The position numbers and the translations under genes were made by a program. From the NCBI GenBank assembly GCA_029931535.1, contig JAQPZY010001638.1, positions 5,387,501-5,451,500 on the forward strand: a DNA stretch of 64,000 nt, read 5' to 3'. Positions within the stretch are counted from its first letter, which is position 1; each line of letters opens with the position of its first letter. Below the pieces are notes generated by a model. That model made no database searches. It was not told where the DNA came from and saw nothing but the letters and a program-made list of their open reading frames with translations. Origin of the DNA: Margaritifera margaritifera. Lineage: Eukaryota; Mollusca; Bivalvia; Unionida; Margaritiferidae. This document shows positions 53,915 through 63,776 of this stretch, in pieces.

Positions 53915-55177
53915 GATGATTTCGAAGGAGGTAACTCGTAATCGGACGTAGACTCGAGATTCGTATGGAGAAAAACAAGTTTCACTAATCCCATAAACAC
54001 CTGATTTCATTACATTGTTTTAATATAGAAACACTTTTGAAGCATGTTAAAAACCGTCATGCGGAATACTCAACGTTGCTATGGTTACTCCGGTTGATAT
54101 TAACCCTAAGATAGAGATGTGAACTACTTAAATTCCAAATATCAGCCGAAGTTGTGGGGAGATAACGGTGCAAGTAAATATACTCATTTATGATTTGAAA
54201 TATAGAAATAAATCTAGTTTCAAGCCCTAAACACGTCACGTGAATTCATGACCGAGTGAAAATATTAAATGTCTCATATGTCTCTCTCTTCGTGTGTGTC
54301 TGTCTGTCTCTTCCTTCCCTTCCCCACCCCCACCCGCAACCTCACTCCACCCCATCACCTCTACCGCAAAGTTTGCATTATCGTTTTCAAAGAACTTCCA
54401 ATAACCCAGACAAGACAGACATTGTGAGAAGGTATAAATGCGTGAGGCCTGTTGGATAGGATATACTAATTTCGGTATAATATTTCTTTATTTCTTTCCT
54501 AATCTATTTAGACAGATAGTTGGGTATTCAGATTTGCAATGTTACTTACTTACTTTGAAACTTACTTAGTTCATACTTATTCTGCATTTGTGGTGTTAGC
54601 AAATTGGACCACTTTATGATGTTCAACACATTCTTGAAATAAAAATGAAAACAGTACATTACCTTTTGAGTTAGGATAAACTGCTTACCCACAAACTATT
54701 ACAGAATTTACTTTCCTACCTAGAAATTAGTTTGAAAGATGATGTGTGCAGCTTCAGATGTTTGCGTAACAAGTTGTAACTTCCCTCGTTTCATGCATAA
54801 ACCATGACGTATCTACGAAGCAGTTAATAGAAGAAGCCGGAAAGAACCGAATGATGTTCGGTATGTCGTGCAACGTCATTTACACTTGACGTCACTACTA
54901 AACCATAGATACCGTTGTCATTTACGTCTTATGGTGTATACCACGCATTTTAATACGTGCCGTCGGTGTTGAGACTTCGAATAGGATTAGCTATTATTGA
55001 ACAACATGGAAACTATTTACATCGCAAACATCAGCCGAAGATGTGTGGAGGCGGTGATGTAAGTAAATATAGCCGTTCATTAATAGATGGGTAGAAATAG
55101 ATGGGTAGAAAGCAAAGGTTTATTCCAATCTTTGGATTCATAATAGATACTCTCAGGGAATGTTCAAGTAAAGCAAC

Positions 55178-55236
<59 letters not shown>

Positions 55237-56437
55237 CCTATTATAGATCTTCCAAAACGTTCTATAACATTATTGTGAAAATAGGCATAGTGAAATTATT
55301 CGTTTTGTCTACTGAACATCTCTGCTTCGACAAAGATGAAAATCGAATGAACTTCGAATAGTTAAACTTGCTGACATGTTTTATGCAGCAATAAATCTTC
55401 GGAATGCAGAAAGACAGAGTGATAGAGAATCAAATTTAAATACTTTTTCTCTTATCTCTTTTTTTTTTAGTCTTCTCCTTTTCTCTCTCTTTACTCATCC
55501 TGTCCTCATCATAGTGATGATGATGATGGTAGTATTGATGATGATAATGATTATGATGATGTTCTTCTTCTTTCCTCCGATTTCTTCTTCTTCTCGTTCT
55601 TGTCTTTTTTTTTTTTTTTTTGGTCTTCTCTTTGTATTGTTTCATTTTCTCATTTATGATTGCTGTACATCTTGTATCTATGGATAATAATGCCGAAATA
55701 AATATTCTATTTTAGGTTTGATCAGGTTAAACTTTTCGCCAAACTTTCCGCAACTCTAGCCCGAGAATGTGGTGATGAGAGAAAGTCCACTTGTTCCAAA
55801 GTCTTGAGAGATCTCATCAAGATTCAGGAAACAGAAGGTTAGTTTTCTTTCTTTTATATCTCCTTCGTCTTTGAACCCAAGAATATAGTACAGTAATATA
55901 AATTTGTACATGTCTCTGGTTTGTCCACAGTAAAATAAGTAAAGCACGATGAAATTACTACTCCTTGTCAGGTGTAACCCCTGATAAGCGAGCTGTTTTG
56001 GGGACAGAGACAGCCGGCTTCAGTTCGAAGATTACACTAGATGGTCCATAGGTTGCAAGCATTAGAGGAAAGAGCTTAGTCAATGCTTCTATTCGTTTCC
56101 AGATTTGCTTTACCTGTGTACTGTGTCCAACCACAAATTGATAGCGAGGTCAGGTAAGCAGTTGAATATACTTGGTGTGTCCTAGAGCTGACACATGAAC
56201 GCATGATCACATAAAGCAAACAAACTTTTCTACTATCGATAGGATGTACATGTCGGAAAACAAGGTAAGCTACTTTTGGATTAAAATATGTAGCATTTGT
56301 ATACATTACACACATTTGTATACATTACACACATTTGTATATCTACAAAATAGGCCCCTCCCTATCTGACTCTGATCGTCAATAATAACAATAATAATAC
56401 AGATAATAAATTAATAATAATAAATTAATAATAATAA

Positions 56438-56475
<38 letters not shown>

Positions 56476-56592
56476 GAAGAATTAATAATTAATAATAATA
56501 ATAATAATAAGAAGAAGAAGAATAACAATAATAATAACAATAATAATAATACAAATAATAAATTAATAATAATAATAATAAGAAGAAGAAGA

Positions 56593-56644
<52 letters not shown>

Positions 56645-59234
56645 TCATCATCATTATCATCATATACAACAAGAAATCTAAGATGTTAGTTTTAAGATCA
56701 TTTCTGTAAATTTCATCAACCAAGATATTCTTTCACTTTTTAATTTTTTCAGTGGTGCCTCCTGTAACCCTGAAATTGCTGGACGCCATCAAAGCTGCTG
56801 CGTTTGTTGGCTCTAAGCCCGGCAACATATTTGACAAGGACTCTCTGATCAATGCAAGTGTTGGAAAGGAGGAAATGTACGTTGGTCGCATCATATTCTA
56901 CTTTAATAAGTAATGAATGTCTAATAAGAAAATAAAGAGAGCGATAACATTGATTTACATAATTCCGTAAGTGCTGCAATCATATCTAAACCATACTACT
57001 TAACGTCGGTCATTTTAAGGAGGACTGGTTCATACGACTTCATATTCACCTAAACAAAGGTCTATAACTGCATAACGTATAACGCTCATCTAAATGCAAA
57101 ACATACACTCAGATCTGCCGTCGTATAATGTGCAGGCAGATCAGGGTCTGTGTTGTTTGTTCCACTTATAATTTGCATCAAACAGCTAAGATCCAGATCT
57201 GGCGGCGCATTATTCGCTGCCAGATCTGGATCTTACCTGTTTGTGATTGGCTGCGCGTTATACAAAGGTGACAACAGTAGTATCGCATACACGCATATAT
57301 GAACATCTCATTCGGTTTATGTTGGATAGTATAAGCCCCATACAAATTTTTATCGTCGATATCAACGCTGTCCTTGTATGTATACATGTAATTTACATGA
57401 AAAACAATCTTATTTATATTAAATATATATATTAAAACACTGTGATAAATACAGGTATTTATGGAATTATTCGAAGTCTCAACACCGACGGCACGTATTA
57501 AAATGCAAAAAAGCGTATTTACATGAAAAACAATCTTATTGTTGTTTTTTACTTTTCCTAAAAAAAGATAAAAAAAGAAAGAATACTTTAAGATGTATAC
57601 CATCGCTTAAGCATGCAAACGTTACCAGACATGTAACTTTCGCCGAGTTTGTGAACACATTTTATGTTTCGTTTTCTCGCTAAGAATCAAAACGTTGGTT
57701 CTTATTGTTTCAAAATGCACACATTTTAGTAACCTGATTAAAATAGTTACCACGGTTTTCGCTTACGTTTTTGCTGCAATTTACAACATGGAAGGATAAA
57801 GGCAACGCACGGGTGCTTATGTTTGGTGAGTGATTGCGATATAATTCTGGCCGAAACATATATCCTCATTGACAACATCGAGGTCAGTCCTACGGATCGT
57901 ACATGGAATGTATGCCAATAGCTGCCATTTGGACCACATCGGCTATTTACGAAACAAGAATTGACCGAGAAGTTGCAAATGCATCGAACTAGTTTTTAAT
58001 TCGCAACTTCTCGGTCATCCTAGCCGTCAATCCAATCGCAGAAATAGCTAAGGTGGTCAGAATAGATTGCTATTTCTTTTATGCGAAGAGAGTTCTGGCT
58101 GACAACAAGTATGATTTTTCTGTAAAATTACATCCGAGATATCTTTTTGTCTCGCAGAAATAGCCGAGGTGGTTAGAATGATTATACTGTTTACTCTATT
58201 TGCAGGTGTATACCACACATCGAAACAAACATTGCGTAATGTGCCGGAAGATCTGGGTATTCGCTTTATGTTTTACTGATAATTTTATGCGAACAGCGTA
58301 GACCCTGATCTACCAGCGCATGATTCAACAGTGTAACTAGATGTACGCTATTCGTAGCTGGATGAGCTTTTTTTGTTTATAAATGCCATAATCTTCTTAC
58401 AGGTTCCCACCGATGCTAGTTAAGAAATGGAATCAGATGGTAGAGAATATGCGCAAAAGCATCAAGTCCCACCAACAAGTTGTGACAGAGCTACAAGTTG
58501 TCCAGGAGGTAAAAACAGATTACTGATATTTTCCTGCTTACTGATCTGCTAAACTGCTTGCTTACTTATTCACTCATATACTTACTTACTTTCTTATAGT
58601 TACTTTCTTACTTATTTATGTACTTACTTTATTATTTAGTAACTAACTAACCTACTTAAACAAACACTTACTTACTTAAGCACTTATGTTATTTATGCCT
58701 TTCAATAAAATAAACGATCTTTAGTAAAGTTACATTAATGATGAACATAAATAGAATGACTTTCTCATTTACTTTGTATCAACAAAAAAAAAAAAAAAAG
58801 ACAAGAAAAGAAAAAAAAGAAAGCCACATGCAAATCGTTCCTTTTGTTCAACTTCAAATAAAATGTTTATAATTAAAGGTTTATATTATTTAAATCTCCG
58901 TTATTGCAATTTTTGAAACGTTCTCTAAATTGCTGCAAATAGTATATAATGCGAAATAAATATTGGATAAATGTGAAGCGTGATTAATAAACATCTTCAT
59001 TTTAATATCTTAAACAGAAATACTGGCTTGCAAAACACTACATGGGTGCTGGAGAAAATCTAAATGTAGTCCAGAAGAAAAGGGAGACTATTCTATCCAA
59101 GAAGAAGAAAAGTCAAAGCAAGTTACAGAAGACAATTGACAACTTCAAGGACAACCAAGTCCAATATTGGTCCATAAAATATTGGCAGCTTATCGCTGAG
59201 GAAAATAAACTTCGCCAAAAACTAAAACAGGTAT

Positions 59235-59265
<31 letters not shown>

Positions 59266-59754
59266 GTCAAAAGATTTATATTTGTTCTTTGTAGAATATT
59301 GTTTGTTTTTTAAAATGTGCCATACACAAACTTGTACCAGGACCAGACGGTTAATGTTTTTCATTATTTGAATATGTCTGACTTGAAAAGCCAGAATCTG
59401 TTACGACGCAATATGACTAATATCTTCTTAATAAAAACAAAAATATTTTCATCTGAAAAAGTGTGTATACTTCTATTATCATAACGAATGAAATAAAAAT
59501 GGGAATACAGTAAAACTTCAATAACTTAAACATCAATCATAGGAATACTTGACGTAACTGGAATGACTCGCCTAGTCCCAATATACACATTCTCGGGTAT
59601 GCGAACACTGATTACTAGAAACTACCGAAAACTCTATTAAAAAAAAAAGATTGCCACGCAGCACTTCAACTTTTCAAAAGTTCTTCTGTATTTATGGGGT
59701 TATTCTCCTAATTCAACTATTTTTTGTATATATAATGGCCTTATAGTTGCCACT

Positions 59755-59841
<87 letters not shown>

Positions 59842-61266
59842 TCTAGAAGATTTTTCCTTTCTATAAAGTAGTGTACTATGGGCATTAAAGGGCCATGTAT
59901 GGATCATTTCAAACAACATTTAGAGCCAGTGTTAACTTTCACCGACCGAACCTGGTAGGCTCTAAAAGATTGGAACTTTAAATTGAAAATTTAACTTCAC
60001 GATAAACTCAATAAGTTATTTGAATCTGTTATCTATGTGTATACTCTACTTATTTACGTCAATTATAAAATAGGATAAAATTCAGTAACTCAGACACCAA
60101 TTACCAGTAAAATACTTGGCACAACTTAACTGGTTCGTTCAGTTCAGTTGTAATACATTTTAATGTTTATGACCTCGGATAACACGAAACTACCCAAAAC
60201 TGGATACATAAATATGGGCCTGGCGCTTCGACTTTGTGAATTTTCTGCTGTGTGTTCTTGGCACTCCATAAATATGGGCCTGGCGCTTCGACTTTGTGAA
60301 TTTTCTGCTGTGTGTTCTTGGCACTGACTCAACTTACTCTCGATGGCACAAATGTTGGCATTAAGTGGTCTCCCATATGAAGAATTAGGGAACCAAGAGA
60401 AAACCATGGACCTTAAAAGAGCGACACTTACAATCGAGTCAAGTATCGCACAGGTGCACAGAAAGTGAGTCAACCCTGCACTCTTAACGTAAAAATAGAA
60501 ACATGCAAGGGCGCATACAGTAATATCAATTTTAATGGAAATATTAAATATTTGATGATTTTTTAAACTATTTTCTTTACTTCAAATTTCAACTAGGCCG
60601 AGGGGGATCTGAGAGAAGACATAGAGAAACGCTTAGAATTTGAGATTCAGAAAGGACTGACAAACCCGATGAAGATCTGCCATACAAAACAGTAAGTTGC
60701 ACTGCCAGCACGATGAACGTAAGGTGAAAAGATTTTGCGTGAAGTGCCTCAATTTTTTTCTCCTTTTTTTCTCAGTTGAATTTGAATTTGTTATCGTGAG
60801 TTTTAGTTTTTTTTTTAATCAGCACATCTTATAATAAACCAAGGAATTACAAAACGATTCGTAACTCTTATTACTTTCATAGTCAGATTTACCCGTTCCC
60901 TTAGCTCCGTTGTCGGTCCGATACCTTTTGCAAGCAAATTACTCCTTAAAAATTAAAACAATTTAAGCCTCATTATAGATAAAATGAATTTTAAAAAAGT
61001 CTATTTGGTTACTTTTCTGAACCACCCGAGTAATTTCTTTTATATTGGTCACTTTTGTCACTTAGTCGGATTCTAAGGGGGGGGTGACAGGGCTGATGTC
61101 ATGCATGCATACTGACCGACACCCCTCTTAGCGACTGTCAGATATCTAAATTCATACCACGTACATGCGCACCACTGACCTGCCTTCCAAGAAAAATAAA
61201 GCAGATAACCATTGGTTAATGTATTTGTTTAGCAAAAGTCTGATATTTCGTGTCAAGTGTTTATAT

Positions 61267-61339
<73 letters not shown>

Positions 61340-63369
61340 GTAATGACACTGTAGACAATACGTATACACTGTATGTCTGTATGTCAACTGAATTATCAGA
61401 GTTTTTCCGCTGATGACATTACTGTGATCTATTTCAGTATTTGTTCATATTTGCTGCTTCTATCATCAGCTATATTTCAACTTTTCTTTTGACAGTTCCC
61501 TTAATTGAAATATGACCATCGTGTGCAATTTTATAAAACAGAATATTTTACTTGTTATTCACTAGGAAAAATACTTTCAGATTACTACATACCTGTATTC
61601 CATATATATTTACAGGATTTCAGAGATTGATTGCAGTAAGGTTGCACATGACATCTTCGATTTCACCTCCAATGTGTATGCAATCAAACTTCCTCCATCT
61701 TCTGTAAGTATTTTAGTACTGCATACAACTTTTCGTAAACTTTCTTGTGACAGTTGGATTACGATATCGTAGTATCGATCGTCTGACTCGGACAGTTGGA
61801 TTACGATATCATAGTATTGATCGTCTGACTTTCTTGTGACAGTTGGATTACGATATCAACGTATCGATCGTCTGACTTTCATGTGACAGTTGGATTACGA
61901 TATCGTAGTATTGATCGTCTGACTTTCTTGTGCGAGTTGTATTACCATATCGTAGTATTGATCGTCTGACTTTCTTGTGACAGTTGGATTAGGATATCGT
62001 AGAATTGATCGTCAGACTTTCTTGTGACAGTTGGATTACGATATCTTAGTATTGATCGTCTGACTCAGACAGTTGGATTACGATATCATAGTATCGATTG
62101 TCTGACTCAGACAGTGTTGACCTCGTATTCTCGAACTTTCTGAACATGAAACTCAAGCCCAAGCTCGAAGTGACGAAATCATGACAGTCCGTTACTTTAA
62201 TTAGAATTTAGTTAGAATTACAGATAAGGGGTACAATGTATGCCCTCAGATATGGATGCTGACACTAAGAAAAGTTTACAATATCTGCTCCATTAGAGTT
62301 ACATTTTTTTTAAATATACTTTCTCTTCTGTAACGAATTCCTTTCAAAATCTATAGAAGGTGGGAGGTAATTTCCAACAAAATGGTGCCGGTAACTAATA
62401 AAATCTATTTCTCACAATTGGTTATTTATTGACGTCATTTTCACAGTGCTGACGGAATTCTCTCAAAGTCTATTGGTTGGTGGCCTCACATTGGGCGCGG
62501 TGCTCGGTATGTTTTCTACAGGAAAGCCAGTAATGTCTTCAAAGATAACGGGTTAATAGCTATCTGCGATCTTAAGATCACCGGAAGTGTAACGCAGTAG
62601 TCAGTAAAGACCTCAGAGGTTTATTCCGAATCAAGCTAATATAGGGGACAATTTGGATCACGTGGGCTATTTCTGCAAGAGAAAAATATACCTCGGATGC
62701 ATGTCGGCGCAGTTATTTACAGAAAATATCATACATTTTATTCGCCTGATTGACCTCGAAGTTGCCAATTTTTAGTGGAATTTTCGCGCACATTCTCATA
62801 GTGGTTTGCCTCCCCTTACAGCAAGAATAACGCCACTGCCTCAACAAGTTGAAATCTGCTAGAAATTTGCAGAAAGTTTTTTCTTTTTTCGTTTTAACCT
62901 TGCTTTCAAAAGAATTTGCCAAAATTAACGGATAGTATCAAACTTTAAAGTTTAAATCAGCAGATCTAACGCTGTCATAGTAAATTTAAAGATCTTTTTT
63001 GCGATAAAATGATCGCTAAAAATAAAAGAATTGACGTTTGAAACTAGGCTGACTCCGGGTTAAACGGTTTGTGCAGGCAGTGGCGTTTTTTTTGTGACTT
63101 CATATGTGGAGCAGTTTGCTTTTCTGCTTCCTTATATTTGACTGACCTAGATATAACTCCATTGCATCATATCTGAATTTGGGATTTTGTGATTGGGCGT
63201 GGGTTTCAGACTAAATTAAAACGGACCTGATTATTTGGACCGAAATAGTTTTACAAAGACGTTAAATTAAAAAAAACAACCCAAAATATACACATGTAGA
63301 GCTCTTTCTTCATTCAAGATGGAAGAACTTATTCTGTATTTGATCTGTATATGGGATTTCAAAATTCAG

Positions 63370-63401
<32 letters not shown>

Positions 63402-63733
63402 TTCATTTTTCTAAGGATTATACATTTGGTTCAAAATCAACCAATCTCACATGTAGTTCTCAAAAAATAGAATATTAAAAATATTCATGCAATGTACATG
63501 TACAAATAAAACTCTTACTTACTACAGTGTCTGACACATAAGATCATCTTTAGGTGATGGAGATTCTGTGCTTTGCTAATTTTTTGGCAAGATGTTGATA
63601 TGATGATACTGACGATGATAATGAAGATAACGTTGTTGTTGCTGGTGATGATGATGACGACAACGACGATAGTAATAATATTACTGCTACTACTACTAAT
63701 AATAATAAAAATAGTAATAATAAAAATGAAAAC

Positions 63734-63776
<43 letters not shown>

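Larger units (their letters stand above)
44631..55232 (+). repeat. 10.6 kb array of eight 1.32-kb units (2.6-kb A/B dimers)
   Basis: Nine (CT)n tracts (near 44.63, 45.95, 47.28, 48.58, 49.90, 51.20, 52.56, 53.86 and 55.18 kb) bound eight units of about 1,290-1,340 bp. The sequence just after each tract alternates between GCGATGATTTCGAAGGAGG (A) and GTGATGATTTCGAAGGAGA (B), giving a dimer of about 2.63 kb. Like units two apart are nearly identical; A and B differ more. The first unit (GCGATGATCACGAAGGAGAT) and the eighth are diverged edge units. Homology stops at the outer CT tracts on both sides. Each unit also holds two diverged copies of a submodule. Recurring short frames, including a 60-codon minus-strand frame in four units, have no recognisable content. 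Confidence 0.97.
57120..58335. mobile_element. Inverted-repeat element inside an intron, about 1.2 kb
   Basis: Left end (about 57,120-57,215) and right end (about 58,240-58,335) are imperfect reverse complements sharing AGATCAGGGTCT, CCAGATCT and CGGC.CATTA. No transposase frame. It contains the hairpins and the array-derived fragment listed separately. Confidence 0.6.

Noticed and set aside
45860..54239. Repeated 60-80 codon frames in the array (RERERE or SLSLSL tracts; a 60-codon minus frame in four units)
   Set aside because: They are produced by (CT)n or merely copied with the unit; no domain and no codon-level conservation beyond DNA identity.
56439..56723. Leucine-rich frame
   Set aside because: Translation of (AAT)n triplets on the minus strand.
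56877..56884. Alternative donor GTTGGT for exon c
   Set aside because: It would put the next exon in a frame that stops within a few codons; GTACGT four bases earlier keeps the frame open.
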